From the NCBI GenBank assembly GCA_947570175.1, contig CANOTJ010000001.1, positions 1 to 64,000 of the forward strand: DNA of 64,000 bases, read 5' to 3'. Source of the stretch: an uncultured Mycoplasmatota bacterium. Its GTDB lineage: Bacteria; Bacillota_I; Bacilli_A; RF39; UBA660. This document shows, one piece after another, positions 26,791 through 36,204 of the stretch (the first letter of the stretch is position 1; every line of letters begins with the position of its first letter). The translations under genes were made by a program, and so were the position numbers. Below the pieces are notes generated by a model. It searched no databases. It had not been told where the DNA came from and saw only the letters and a program-made list of their open reading frames with translations.

Positions 26791-27394
26791 ATGGGAAAAT
26801 ATAAAATTGGCATGGGTCAATATAGTAATATTATTAAAATAGAGGCTTTTTATGAATTTTTGTGTAGTATTCCATCAGATAATTTAGATGACATTAGAAA
26901 AATATATATGTGTTATCATAGTTTTGCTAATAGTTATATCTATACAATAATTAAATATGAAGATGGGTATAATTATAAAAAACACAATGGTTGGTCTGAT
27001 AGAGCTTTTTTTGGAAAAGGAACGACAAAAACGTGAATTAATGATAAGATTAACGCATGACTGTTATCTTGCTATTTTACTTCATAAATTAGATTATGAC
27101 AATTATAAAAATATTATCAAAGGTTTGTATGGCTATTTTGAACATAGTGATGCTGAACTAACTGCTCCTTTACTCAATTGTAAAACTAAAGAATATATAT
27201 TAACAAAAGAACGATATATGCAAGGTTTGATAAATGCTCAAGATGAATCTACAAATGTTGGGGATTATTTACATACGCCTTCTTTAGGTAGTATAATAGA
27301 AATTGAGAAACAAATAATTAGTCCTAATGAAAAAATAAAATGTTTGCGTTTAGACCAAAAAATACATTATGGGGATTTAGAGATATTTAAATAA
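26791..27394 (+). pseudogene. Hypothetical gene with a frameshift at a T7 run
   Basis: The start ATG 26791 has AGGAGG. Reading continues to about 27005 in frame 1 and should go on in the next frame (LEKERQKRELMIRLTHDC...) to 27394. The switch lies at seven Ts at 27006-27012, in AGCTTTTTTTGG, so one base has been gained or lost there, or the ribosome slips. The joined product would be about 200 residues with no recognised domain. It follows element copy D. Without the frameshift the first part stops at 27036. Confidence 0.65.
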
Positions 27395-27396
27395 AA

Positions 27397-27464
27397 AAGT
27401 TGTAAATAACTTCGTCGTTTATACCAGTAGGAAATACATTCTAACTCTTAAAAATAGCTAGAAT
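27397..27464 (+). repeat. Recurring island element, copy E
   Basis: Hairpin AAGTT...AACTT, then TATACCA (27420-27426), GGAAATACATTCTAAC, and stem ATTCTA / TAGAAT (27438-27464). The terminator ATCAATC...ACTTGAT follows at 27476, as in copy A. This is the most degenerate copy. The next gene is 80 bp away. Confidence 0.4.
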
Positions 27465-27475
27465 TTGAACATAAG

Positions 27476-27503
27476 ATCAATCCTTTAAAAAGAACTTGAT
27501 TTA
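27476..27503 (+). terminator. Terminator-like hairpin after copy E
   Basis: ATCAA / TTGAT with partial internal pairing and an AT-rich tail, equivalent in position to the terminator of copy A. It is weaker than A and B. Confidence 0.4.
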
Positions 27504-27543
27504 TATTAGGCAGTTTATTGATTAGAAAGAAAGAGGTAAAAGT

Positions 27544-27996
27544 ATGGTACATTTAGTATATTGTGATGATAAGTCAAAAGAATTAAATAAAATTTTAGAT
27601 GGTGGTAAAACTATGATTATAAGAGGGGCCGCAGGAAGAAAAATTCCACATAGTAGAGTGTTCAAAGATGAAATATTATATTTTATGGAAAAAGGAACAA
27701 AAAAAATAACAGCCAAAGCAATTGTGGAAGATGTTCAAAATTTTGTTAAATTAACAGAAGAAGAAATAACAAAAACTATTGAGGATAATAATAGTAAATT
27801 ACAATTGACTGATAAGCAAAAAGAAAGATGGCACAAAAAGTGTTTATGTTTAGTGGAGTTTAAAGATGTAGAGGAAATAATTCCTTTAGACTTCGACCAT
27901 CAAGGAAATATGGATGACTGGCTAATTATAGAAAAAATAGAAGATGTTGTTGTGGGTACAAGTATTCCTTACAATTATGAAAAATCAAGATTTTAA
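27544..27996 (+). CDS. PUA/ASCH-like domain protein
   Basis: It begins MVHLVYCDDKSKELNKILDGGKTMIIRGAAGRKIPHSRV and continues with DEILYFMEKGTKKITAKAIVEDV, the fold pattern of small PUA/ASCH/EVE-like domains that bind RNA or modified bases. The NMDDWLIIEKIEDV end is typical of the uncharacterised group. 150 aa, no signal peptide. It starts a run of four closely spaced genes. The family call is by pattern; the ligand is unknown. Confidence 0.65.
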   Translation: MVHLVYCDDKSKELNKILDGGKTMIIRGAAGRKIPHSRVFKDEILYFMEKGTKKITAKAIVEDVQNFVKLTEEEITKTIEDNNSKLQLTDKQKERWHKKCLCLVEFKDVEEIIPLDFDHQGNMDDWLIIEKIEDVVVGTSIPYNYEKSRF

Positions 27997-28032
27997 TTAA
28001 AGGATTTTATTAAATTATGGAGTTGAGAGTAT

Positions 28033-28278
28033 ATGAATAAAGATGTGTTGTTATCGAATATAGATAAAGTTCATACTACTTCAATGGGTATTGATAGAAT
28101 TAAAAAAAATCTTACATTAAATAACAATGATGTAGTTGGATATTGTAAGAATAAAATTTTAGATAAAAATTGCAATATTTATAAGCAAGGAAAGAACTGG
28201 TATTGTGAAATTGATAATATAAAAATAACTGTCAACTCATATAGTTATACAATTATTACAGCACATACAATTCGTTAA
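28033..28278 (+). CDS. DUF3781 protein
   Basis: The 81-residue protein matches DUF3781: LLSNIDKVHTTSMGIDRIKKNL, VVGYCKNKILDKNCNIYKQGKNWYCEIDNIKITVN, and YSYTIITAH. The family has no known function. It is short, soluble and often found beside acetyltransferases in mobile or variable regions, as here with the GNAT gene 24 bp downstream. Confidence 0.88.
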   Translation: MNKDVLLSNIDKVHTTSMGIDRIKKNLTLNNNDVVGYCKNKILDKNCNIYKQGKNWYCEIDNIKITVNSYSYTIITAHTIR

Positions 28279-28302
28279 ATTTAATATAAAAGGTAGATAG
28301 AC

Positions 28303-28791
28303 ATGAAAATAATTGAAATACAAGAAAGAACAGAAATGCTAGTAAATCAATTATTAGAAGTATGGGAAGATTCAGTAAAAGCGACACATAATTTTTTGTC
28401 AAATGAGGAGATTTTAGAGATTAAGAAATATGTGCCACAAGCATTAAATGAAATATCATACCTAATTATTGCCGAAAACGATAATAATATACCTATAGCA
28501 TTTATGGGAATTGACAATCAAAAGTTAGAAATGTTATTTATTTTAAACAATGAAAGAGGAAAAGGACTAGGAAAAAAGTTACTTCACTATGGTATAGAAA
28601 ATTATAATGTGAAGGAATTAACTGTAAATGAGCAAAATCCTAAGGCAATAGGTTTTTATGAACACATGGGATTTATTACTTATAAAAGAACAGAACTAGA
28701 TGAACAAGGTAATCCATATCCTATCTTATATATGAAATTACGTTTTAAAAGTGAGGTTAATGATGAAATTAAAAGATATGACTATAGATGA
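28303..28791 (+). CDS. GNAT family N-acetyltransferase
   Basis: GNAT enzymes transfer an acetyl group from acetyl-CoA. The acetyl-CoA loop is ERGKGLGKKLL (about 86-96), followed by NEQNPKAIGFYEHMGF, typical of YiaC/YpeA-like proteins. The length of 162 aa is normal. The substrate is unknown; resistance or protein acetylation are possible. Its end overlaps the next gene by 29 bp. Confidence 0.9.
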   Translation: MKIIEIQERTEMLVNQLLEVWEDSVKATHNFLSNEEILEIKKYVPQALNEISYLIIAENDNNIPIAFMGIDNQKLEMLFILNNERGKGLGKKLLHYGIENYNVKELTVNEQNPKAIGFYEHMGFITYKRTELDEQGNPYPILYMKLRFKSEVNDEIKRYDYR

Positions 28792-29317
28792 ATTATGGGA
28801 TTTGTTTCCCATAACTTTTGTTGATTCAAATACTAAATTTAAAAATATTTATTTAGAAGAAGAGCAGAACTTAAAATCATTGCTAGGTAATTTTGTTAAA
28901 AGGATAAATCATATAGGTAGCACTTCAATTAAAAATATAAAGACAAAACCTATTATAGATATTTTAATAGAAATTGATTTTGATAATAAAAGTGTTGTAA
29001 AAGAGATATTGCTTAATAATAATTATCTTTTAATGAATGAAGATACAAACAAGATATCTTTTAATAAAGGATATACTATAAATGGTTATGCTGATAAAGT
29101 ATTTCATATTCATATAAAGAAATATGGAGATTGTGATGAACTATATTTTAGAGATTATCTCAATGATAATATAGATAAATCTAAAGAATATGAAAAGTTA
29201 AAATTAGAATTATATAATAAGTATAAACCAAATAGAGATTTATATACAAAGGGTAAAACTCAATTTGTTAAGAAAATCGTTAGTTTTGCAAAAGAGAAAT
29301 ATAAAGATAGATATTGA
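28763..29317 (+). CDS. GrpB/UPF0157 nucleotidyltransferase-like protein
   Basis: The GrpB signature is present: RINHIGSTSIKNIKTKPIIDILIEI, followed by FHIHI and LYFRDYLNDN. These proteins have a nucleotidyltransferase-like fold (GS and paired Asp motif) and an unclear role. ATG 28763, with GTGAGG upstream, gives 184 residues. It overlaps the GNAT gene and ends a probable four-gene operon. The DNA after it is decayed. Confidence 0.87.
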   Translation: MKLKDMTIDELWDLFPITFVDSNTKFKNIYLEEEQNLKSLLGNFVKRINHIGSTSIKNIKTKPIIDILIEIDFDNKSVVKEILLNNNYLLMNEDTNKISFNKGYTINGYADKVFHIHIKKYGDCDELYFRDYLNDNIDKSKEYEKLKLELYNKYKPNRDLYTKGKTQFVKKIVSFAKEKYKDRY

Positions 29318-29446
29318 TAAATTTATTTGTAAAAAAGAATTATATGATTATTAGTTAATGATGGATATGATAAATTAAATTTAGAAGATTATTTTGAAAT
29401 GGGGACTCTATTTTGTAGATAAACTAAAAAGCCAAGAAAATGTGAG

Positions 29447-29887
29447 AGAAAAATAGGGATTCCAACCATAGGTGATAAATCAACGTTAACTCAATATTGG
29501 TTTGATGATAGCCAAGAAATGAACGGTGTTGATCCCATTAGTATGGAACAAGCCGCCAAAGATGTTCAAAAAATGTTAAATTCAAACAAATTTTATATAT
29601 AGCAAAATGAAGAAGAAAAAATTGTTTGTATGACTAATTATAGTGAAGTAGATGGGCAAGCTAAATTAAGTTATGTTTATACTCCTATTGACGATCGAGG
29701 AAAAGGATTTGCTGCAAATTTAATTTATAGTATGACAAGCGATTTATTAAAGAGAGGTTTAGTACCTTTATTATATACTGATTATAATTATATACCATCT
29801 AATAAGGCATATATAAATGTTGAATATGAAGATACAGGAATATTAATAAATTTTTCATGTTCAAAAAAGAAGAACTTTGGTAAATAA
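29447..29887 (+). pseudogene. Decayed GNAT acetyltransferase
   Basis: One frame from about 29447 reads GIPTIGDKSTLTQYWFDD... and, after a TAG at 29600-29602, continues with YVYTPIDDRGKGFAANLIYSM, an acetyl-CoA-binding loop, to 29887. Other stops lie upstream, and no complete start is seen. An ATG at 29630 could give 85 residues, but this is only the C-terminal part of a GNAT domain. Confidence 0.65.
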
Positions 29888-30400
29888 TGATTCATTTTGA
29901 AATTTTGGGAACCTAAGAAGATTATGATATTATTAGCATGCAAGTAAGGGAAAATGTATACAATAAAAAAGGAGGAACATTCGATCATGTAAGTGAATGC
30001 CACCTCTAAAAAATTAGTTTAGACATTCTATTAACGTTGAAGAGTGTCTATTTTTTTATAGATAAAAATGGGCTAATCTCTAAAATTGAAGATGGCGCAA
30101 TAGACATAGAAATAATTGGAAAAATATTTTTTGCCATTGGTGATAAAGACATTTAGTACATTATTTAGTAGTACTTATTGTTAATTTAACAATTTGGATA
30201 GAATTTAAGTTTAAACTTTCCAGAATTAAATTTTTAAAATGAAGAAAAAAATCAATATTACAACATAGGTTGTATTAGTCAAAACAATGCAAATATTAAT
30301 CAGTGTATTAGAGAAAACTGAAGTTTATATGATAATTTATAAAATTTGTTGTATTATTTGTATATTTTTGTTACAATATTTTAAAATTTGAGGTGATATT
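29888..30400. other. Decayed, largely non-coding stretch
   Basis: Short remnant reading frames with stops (for example GGTFDHVSEC near 29970 and a frame ending IGDKDI near 30155) suggest broken genes. A hairpin AGACATTCT...AGAGTGTCT followed by Ts at 30022-30058 is terminator-like. Nothing complete is visible. Confidence 0.4.
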
Positions 30401-30970
30401 ATGGAAATAGTTCGAGGGGAAAGTATTATATTAGTAGCTCTTATGTATAACTATATAGCAAATCATGAAACAAATTTATCTAGTCGAGAAATCAATAAGT
30501 TTATTGAGGCGGTTAACAATAGTTTGCAAAAAAACGGTAACCATTACGAAATTCAGATGAACGATTCAAACTTTGCTGAAGCTTTCTTTGGATTTGCTTT
30601 TGATAAAGAAAAAGAGCAATACATACTTATATCATTACGTTTTATAGAATGGGTATATGATTGTCAACCAGAGGAAGTAATAACAGCAACTTTAAAGGAA
30701 TCTGCCTTATCCGCAATAGGTGTTGATAGAAAGAGCCTAAAGATTGAAAAACAATACAGACCAGAGGGTGGTCAAATGGATATTTATTCATTAAAGGCAA
30801 CGGATGCCCAAGAACATACTAAAAAAATTTTAGAATCTGAGGGGTGTAGAAAAATAATAATAGACTCTACTATACCTGATATGTTAGGAGATGATAAAGG
30901 ATATCATGTTTCTTATAGTTGTGAAAGACCGTTTGAAAAAGTAAATGGTTTGGAGAAAACTAAAGAATAA
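30401..30970 (+). CDS. Hypothetical protein (189 aa)
   Basis: No named family recognised. It is a soluble alpha/beta protein opening with RGESIILVALMYNYIANHETNL, similar by eye to the start of the 143-residue protein at 6195. GAGGTG precedes the ATG. It is the last gene before tRNA-Pro, so it may be the right end of the island or the first native gene beyond it. There is no signal peptide; the C-terminus is acidic and basic mixed. Confidence 0.6.
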   Translation: MEIVRGESIILVALMYNYIANHETNLSSREINKFIEAVNNSLQKNGNHYEIQMNDSNFAEAFFGFAFDKEKEQYILISLRFIEWVYDCQPEEVITATLKESALSAIGVDRKSLKIEKQYRPEGGQMDIYSLKATDAQEHTKKILESEGCRKIIIDSTIPDMLGDDKGYHVSYSCERPFEKVNGLEKTKE

Positions 30971-31173
30971 AATTATTAAAAATAAAACTAAATTTAAAAA
31001 GGTGGAATCATTAATGGCAATTTGCATAAAATATAAAGAAATTGTAAAAAATATGTAAAAATAATAAAAAAGTATTCACAAAGTTATGATTTTATGGTAG
31101 GATAATATTTGTATGGAATGAATATTTTATGCATATAAAAAATTGTGTAATTATTGATTTTGTCATTTAAAAT

Positions 31174-31250
31174 CGGGATGTGGCTCAACTTGGTAGAGCA
31201 CGTGGTTTGGGACCATGGGGTTGCAGGTTCAAATCCTGTCATCCCGACCA
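31174..31250 (+). tRNA. tRNA-Pro (TGG), right side of the island
   Basis: The acceptor arms CGGGATG / CATCCCG pair perfectly. The anticodon loop TTTGGGA gives TGG, the T-loop is normal and CCA is encoded. It stands alone, 16.4 kb from the array, with its own terminator. Confidence 0.97.
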
Positions 31251-31262
31251 TTTGATATTATA

Positions 31263-31287
31263 GAACTTTTATCAAGTTCTTTTTTTG
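31263..31287 (+). terminator. Terminator of tRNA-Pro
   Basis: The stem GAACTT / AAGTTC with loop TTATC is followed by eight Ts. Confidence 0.85.
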
Positions 31288-31367
31288 TTTTTCCAACTTT
31301 TTGAGTTAGGGTTAAATATACATAAATAGTCGGTTTATTTGATTGATAAAACTTAAGTATTTCTTAT

Positions 31368-31396
31368 TTGCCTCTGCGATTGTGTTTTGATATAAT
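31368..31396 (+). promoter_or_regulatory. Promoter of the GtrA gene
   Basis: TTGCCT, 17 bp, TATAAT with an upstream TG (extended -10). It begins the surface-polysaccharide region. Confidence 0.65.
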
Positions 31397-31414
31397 ATCT
31401 TTATGGAGGATGCT

Positions 31415-31795
31415 ATGAAGAAATTGGTTGTTCAAATATTACGCTTTGGTGTAGTTGGTGTTTTAGCTTTTATTGTTGATTATGGTATTTTATATTTTTT
31501 AACAGAATATGTACATTTATATTATTTATTATCATCGATTATATCATTTTTGATTTCACTTGTTGTGAATTATATCCTTAGTATAAAATGGGTCTTTGAT
31601 GTTCAAAAGAAACAAACTGTAAAAGATGTTATTATATTTGCAGTTTTGAGTACCATAGGACTTTTGATTAATTCACTAGTCATGTATTTATCCGTAGAAC
31701 TCTTTAGTATTTATTATATGATAGGAAAAATTATTGCTACATTTATTGTTATGGTATGGAATTTTATAACTAGAAAAATATTTGTGGAAAAATGA
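31415..31795 (+). CDS. GtrA-family membrane protein
   Basis: GtrA-like proteins have four membrane segments and are thought to flip undecaprenyl-phosphate-linked sugars. The family pattern is clear: LRFGVVGVLAFIVDYGILYFL, then ISFLISLVVNYILSIKWVF, then a last segment ending WNFITRKIFV. ATG 31415 has GGAGG and gives 126 residues. With GtrII and GT2 proteins nearby it probably takes part in adding side sugars to a surface polymer. Confidence 0.92.
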   Translation: MKKLVVQILRFGVVGVLAFIVDYGILYFLTEYVHLYYLLSSIISFLISLVVNYILSIKWVFDVQKKQTVKDVIIFAVLSTIGLLINSLVMYLSVELFSIYYMIGKIIATFIVMVWNFITRKIFVEK

Positions 31796-31877
31796 TTTTG
31801 TAAATTCAATGAATGTATATGATAAGATAAAATTGATTTTTATCTTAAAGAATTAAATTAGCTTTTTTTGCTGTAGG

Positions 31878-31906
31878 TTGTCAGGCAAAATTTTATCCTG
31901 TATAAT
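31878..31906 (+). promoter_or_regulatory. Promoter of the first polysaccharide operon
   Basis: TTGTCA, 17 bp, TATAAT, 15 bp before the polymerase-GT4 gene. Confidence 0.7.
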
Positions 31907-31921
31907 GAAATTGGTGATTGT

Positions 31922-34279
31922 ATGTTACGAATAAATCAATTTATTGAAAGAAATATTGTAAAAATAGTAATGATTATATTATTGTTAAATCCAATTATTG
32001 ATTTATTTTCCTCTGTTTTTACTAATATATTATCTATAAAGATTTCTATTGGAGTTATTCTTCGCGCTGGGTTTCTTTTACTAGCAATTTATTATATGGG
32101 AATCATTGATAAATCAAAAGACAAAAAAAGAAATATTATCTATTTAATTCTTTTATTTTTGTATTTTTTGATTTTTTTAATACTAGAAATAGGAAATAAT
32201 AATCTTTCTCAATTTATCGCAGAATTAAAATTTATGAGCAAGAGCTTTTTCTTCCCTATATTTTTAATATTTCTCTATACAATCCGAAATAAATTTTTAA
32301 AGATGAATTTTTTTCTTCTATTAATTATGTATATATATATATTATTGATAGGTATTTTTATGTTATTAGGTATTGGATTGGATAGCTATGATATAGCAAA
32401 GGTAGGAACTGTAGGATTATTTAATTCTGCCAACGAAATTAGTTGTATTATAGGTATTCTTACACCTTTCTATATATATTGGTTATTAAATGACTTAAAT
32501 AAAAAAAATGCTATTTTTAGGTTTATTACTTTTATATTCTACTTATTTGTAATCCTCTCTATTGGGACTAAGGTACCATTATTATCCCTTTTTATCACAT
32601 TATTATGTGTTTTACTAAAAAAGTTTATTGGTTTTATTAAATATAGAAGATGGGGGATGCTTTTTCTGTACTTAATAGTGCTTATTTTACTTACTTTTTT
32701 AATTACAATTATTATTCCTAAAACTAATTTTTATAAAAATTTAAAAATCCATGCTGATTATTTAAATATTACTAAAGCACAGGATGTTATAAAAGATTCA
32801 GAACTAATTGATCATTTTGTATTTAGTCAAAGAATAAAATTCTATCATAATGTAAATGATATTTATAAACAGGCCCCTCTTTTACAAAAATTATTTGGAA
32901 TGGGATATGTTAAGGGAGAAAGTAATTATACAAAAATGGTTGAAATGGACTATTATGATATATTCTATGCTCATGGAGTAATTGGATTTTTATTGTATTA
33001 TAGTGTAATTGCATTTTTTATATATTGTATAATAAAGGATGATTTGTTTAATTGGGTTCCTAAAAAGCAGTTGTATGGTTTATCAATTTTTTTGATCCTT
33101 ATTCTTTCTCTTTTCTCTGGGCATGTTATGACCTCTCCATCTGTTAGTATCTATTGTGCCATAATTTTTAGTATAATTCTTTCTAATCCTAAAAGAAAAC
33201 TAGTTTTCATTGCTAATGATTTGAGAGTAGGAGGAATAGAAACTTCATTAGTTAATTTATTAGACAAGATAGATTATAAAAAATATCAAGTAACGCTGAT
33301 ATTAGAAAAAAAAGAAGGGGAATTCCTTTTAGAAATAAATCATCATATATCTATTTTTTCATACAATATTTCATATCATAAGAACATTCTTGTTAGAAAA
33401 AGTTATAATTTTTTGAAACGCGTTTTATTTGGGTTATTATATTATAATAGTTATGATTTTAGCTGTTGTTATGCAACATACTCATTAATGGGAAATAAAT
33501 TAGCTAGATTAATGTCTAGCAATGATACAATTTTTATTCATGGAGACTATACGAATATATATCCTATAGAATCAGAATTTAGACAGTTTTTTGATCATAG
33601 AAAAATTGATAAATTTAAAAAAATAGTTTTCGTTTCAAATGAATCAAAATGTCATTTTTTAAATTATTATCCTAATTTAGTTAAACAATGTCTAGTTATC
33701 AATAATTTTGTGAATGAGAAAAAAATATTAAGTTTATCCCACCAAACGATTAGCATGCAAAAAAGAAAGAATACATTGTTTGTTTATGTTGGGAGACTAG
33801 AAGAGAAATCAAAAAAAATTTCTAAAATGTTAAAGTTAATGAAAGAATTAAAAAACGATTATTCTGTTGAATTATGGATAGTTGGAGATGGGTCTGATAG
33901 ATTAAAATATGAACAAATGATTTTGGATTATCAAATAAAAGATGTAGTTAAACTACTAGGCAGTAAAAAAAATCCATTCCCATATATGCGATGTGCCGAT
34001 TATATATTAATGACTTCTGATTATGAGGGTTTTCCTGTTGTATACATGGAAGCAATTATCTTAAGAAAAAAAATATTAACTACAATTGATGTGACAGATT
34101 CTTTTATCTCTATTCCAAATAAATTGGGTTATATTCTTTCTAAGAGTGAAAAGAAAATGATAAATCAAGTAAAAAAAATATTAAATAAGGATAACTTGAT
34201 TTATACAGAAATTTGTGTGAGTCAAATGGACAAAGAGAAAATGAAATTATTAGAAGAAATATTTGATGAGGTGATATAA
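31922..34279 (+). CDS. Fusion of an O-antigen polymerase/ligase-like protein and a GT4 glycosyltransferase
   Basis: Residues 1-420 form about eleven membrane segments in the style of Wzy/O-antigen-ligase proteins, with a large outside loop around 280-340. Residues about 425-785 are a GT4-type transferase: FIANDLRVGGIETSLVNLLDK at its start, FVYVGRLEEKSKKISKMLKL, WIVGDGSDRLKYEQM, and TSDYEGFPVVYMEAI with the sugar-nucleotide Glu. Both parts are in one frame with no stop. A polymerase tied to a transferase is unusual; the two may share a substrate lipid. ATG 31922 follows GGTGATT. The next gene overlaps by one base (TAATG). Confidence 0.88.
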   Translation: MLRINQFIERNIVKIVMIILLLNPIIDLFSSVFTNILSIKISIGVILRAGFLLLAIYYMGIIDKSKDKKRNIIYLILLFLYFLIFLILEIGNNNLSQFIAELKFMSKSFFFPIFLIFLYTIRNKFLKMNFFLLLIMYIYILLIGIFMLLGIGLDSYDIAKVGTVGLFNSANEISCIIGILTPFYIYWLLNDLNKKNAIFRFITFIFYLFVILSIGTKVPLLSLFITLLCVLLKKFIGFIKYRRWGMLFLYLIVLILLTFLITIIIPKTNFYKNLKIHADYLNITKAQDVIKDSELIDHFVFSQRIKFYHNVNDIYKQAPLLQKLFGMGYVKGESNYTKMVEMDYYDIFYAHGVIGFLLYYSVIAFFIYCIIKDDLFNWVPKKQLYGLSIFLILILSLFSGHVMTSPSVSIYCAIIFSIILSNPKRKLVFIANDLRVGGIETSLVNLLDKIDYKKYQVTLILEKKEGEFLLEINHHISIFSYNISYHKNILVRKSYNFLKRVLFGLLYYNSYDFSCCYATYSLMGNKLARLMSSNDTIFIHGDYTNIYPIESEFRQFFDHRKIDKFKKIVFVSNESKCHFLNYYPNLVKQCLVINNFVNEKKILSLSHQTISMQKRKNTLFVYVGRLEEKSKKISKMLKLMKELKNDYSVELWIVGDGSDRLKYEQMILDYQIKDVVKLLGSKKNPFPYMRCADYILMTSDYEGFPVVYMEAIILRKKILTTIDVTDSFISIPNKLGYILSKSEKKMINQVKKILNKDNLIYTEICVSQMDKEKMKLLEEIFDEVI

Positions 34280-35211
34280 TGCCAAAATATAGTATCATAA
34301 TTCCGGTTTATAATACAGAAGAATATTTAAAAAAATGCTTGGAAAGTGTTGTGAATCAAACATATAAAGATTTTGAAGTTATTATAGTAAATGATGGAAC
34401 AGAGGATAATAGTCAATCTATTATTGATGCCTATACTCAAAAATACAAAAATGTGAGTTATATTATTCAAAAAAATCAAGGATTAAGTATGGCTAGAAAT
34501 AATGGTATTAAAAAAAGTAAGGGGAAGTTTTTTTTGCTATTGGATAGTGATGATTATATTGAATTAGATTTATTGAATGTATTAAACCAAGAAATAGAGA
34601 AAAATGAGAATATGGAATTACTTCGATTTCAAGTTCGGAATATATCTAAAAATACAATAGAGTATCATGAAGAACCATTTAAGTTGTTAGATGGAAATAG
34701 GGCTTTTGAAAAAATTGCTAAATATCATTATGTGGAATTGGCTACTTGCTATTTATATAATAAAGAGTATTTTCAAAAAAATAACTTTAAATATCAAAAA
34801 GGGATTTACCACGAGGATTTTGGGCTTACTCCACTAGTTATTGAAAAAGCAAATTTAGTTTCTTCCATTGATTTTTTAGGGTATAATTATGTAGAAAGAG
34901 AAAACAGCATTATGACAAATTGTTCTTATGAAAAAGTACAAAAAAGAGTTTCTGATTTTTATCACAATTATTTATACCTTATGAATGAGATAGATAAATT
35001 GCCAGGGGAGCATAAAGTTTTTAAAAGTTATATTTCTAATTGTTTAATAGTAAAAATTTTAGAACTAAATAATCAAGATTATAAAATATATTTAAAAAAA
35101 TTAAGAGAGAATAAAGTTTTCGATTATATATTAACAGATACTATTTTCAGAAAATTGAAAAAAATATTGATACTAATTAGTCCAAAACTATATTATAGGA
35201 GGATATTATGA
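34279..35211 (+). CDS. Family 2 glycosyltransferase
   Basis: A GT-A inverting transferase. The fold starts YSIIIPVYNTEEYLKKCLESVVNQTYKDFEVIIVNDGT; the metal-binding motif LLLDSDDY and GLSMARNNGI are intact. There is no strong membrane segment, so it acts at the inner face. It overlaps the previous gene by one base and the next by four. The sugar it transfers is unknown. Confidence 0.93.
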   Translation: MPKYSIIIPVYNTEEYLKKCLESVVNQTYKDFEVIIVNDGTEDNSQSIIDAYTQKYKNVSYIIQKNQGLSMARNNGIKKSKGKFFLLLDSDDYIELDLLNVLNQEIEKNENMELLRFQVRNISKNTIEYHEEPFKLLDGNRAFEKIAKYHYVELATCYLYNKEYFQKNNFKYQKGIYHEDFGLTPLVIEKANLVSSIDFLGYNYVERENSIMTNCSYEKVQKRVSDFYHNYLYLMNEIDKLPGEHKVFKSYISNCLIVKILELNNQDYKIYLKKLRENKVFDYILTDTIFRKLKKILILISPKLYYRRIL

Positions 35212-36146
35212 TAAGTATTATTATTCCGTGCTATAATGCAGAAAAAACAATCAAGAAATGCTTAGACAGCGTTGTAAATCAAAGTTATAAGAATATAGAG
35301 ATAATTCTTATAAATGATGGCTCTACGGATCAGACAGATAAGATTATTCAAAAATTTTTGAAGGATCATCGAATAAAATATTATGACCGAAAAAACCACG
35401 GAATTGGAAAAACAAGAAATTTTGGAATTCAAAGAGCTACAGGGGATTATATTACGTTTTTAGATAGTGATGATTATTTAGATAATAGCGCGATTGAAAA
35501 ATTTTATAAATTTGCAAGTGAGAAACAGTTAGATATGGTTATTAGTGATTATTATATCGTTGAAAAAAATCAAATAGAATATGAAAAGATTCCATCATTT
35601 GCGATTGGAAATATTCACAATCTCCCTAATTTAATTTTAGATGTTAATTTATCTCCTTGGAATAAGTTATATAAAACGGAATGTATTAAGGGAATTTTTT
35701 TTGAAGAAAATTTGAAATATGAAGATGCTCCCTTTGTAATTAGAGCATTATTGACAGCAAAAAGAATAGGAAAATTAAACGAACCAACACATTATTATGT
35801 AATTAATTCAAATAGTGAAACAACTATTCGAGATGAAAGAATATTTGATGTCTTTGAAATATTAAATATTATAGGTGAGCATTTAAAAAATTACTCTTTT
35901 TTGGAGGACGTTTATAAGACTTTAGTTGTTAGAATTTTATGCAACTATAATATCCAACAAAGATATCAGAAGAAAATCAAAGTTTGTCACCATTTTATTA
36001 ATAAAAGCTTTAAATATATGAAAAGCGTAGATAAAAATTATAAAAATAATAGATATTTTAATTCACGCAGTAAACTAAAAGCACTTATTGAAAAAAGTCA
36101 ATTTTTAACAAAATTTTATTGCACCATTTATATTATTTTAAGGTAA
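35208..36146 (+). CDS. Family 2 glycosyltransferase
   Basis: Another GT-A enzyme: MISIIIPCYNAEKTIKKCLDSVVNQ, NDGSTDQT and the metal site FLDSDDYLD. It overlaps the previous transferase by ATGA, with GGAGG before the ATG. It is the last gene of the first operon, which ends in an 18-bp terminator. Substrate unknown. Confidence 0.93.
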   Translation: MISIIIPCYNAEKTIKKCLDSVVNQSYKNIEIILINDGSTDQTDKIIQKFLKDHRIKYYDRKNHGIGKTRNFGIQRATGDYITFLDSDDYLDNSAIEKFYKFASEKQLDMVISDYYIVEKNQIEYEKIPSFAIGNIHNLPNLILDVNLSPWNKLYKTECIKGIFFEENLKYEDAPFVIRALLTAKRIGKLNEPTHYYVINSNSETTIRDERIFDVFEILNIIGEHLKNYSFLEDVYKTLVVRILCNYNIQQRYQKKIKVCHHFINKSFKYMKSVDKNYKNNRYFNSRSKLKALIEKSQFLTKFYCTIYIILR

Positions 36147-36148
36147 AC

Positions 36149-36190
36149 CTATTATTAAAAGCAACCATTAACGGTTGCTTTTAATAATAG
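36149..36190. terminator. Perfect 18-bp bidirectional terminator
   Basis: CTATTATTAAAAGCAACC / GGTTGCTTTTAATAATAG, loop ATTAAC, lies between the converging GT2 and GtrII genes. A and T tracts in the arms allow it to act in both directions. Confidence 0.88.
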
Positions 36191-36204
36191 AAAAGATGTT
36201 TAAA

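Noticed and set aside
29960-30010. Fragment resembling the end of a polymorphic toxin (GGTFDHVSEC)
   Set aside because: Too short and surrounded by stops; no toxin domain can be supported.
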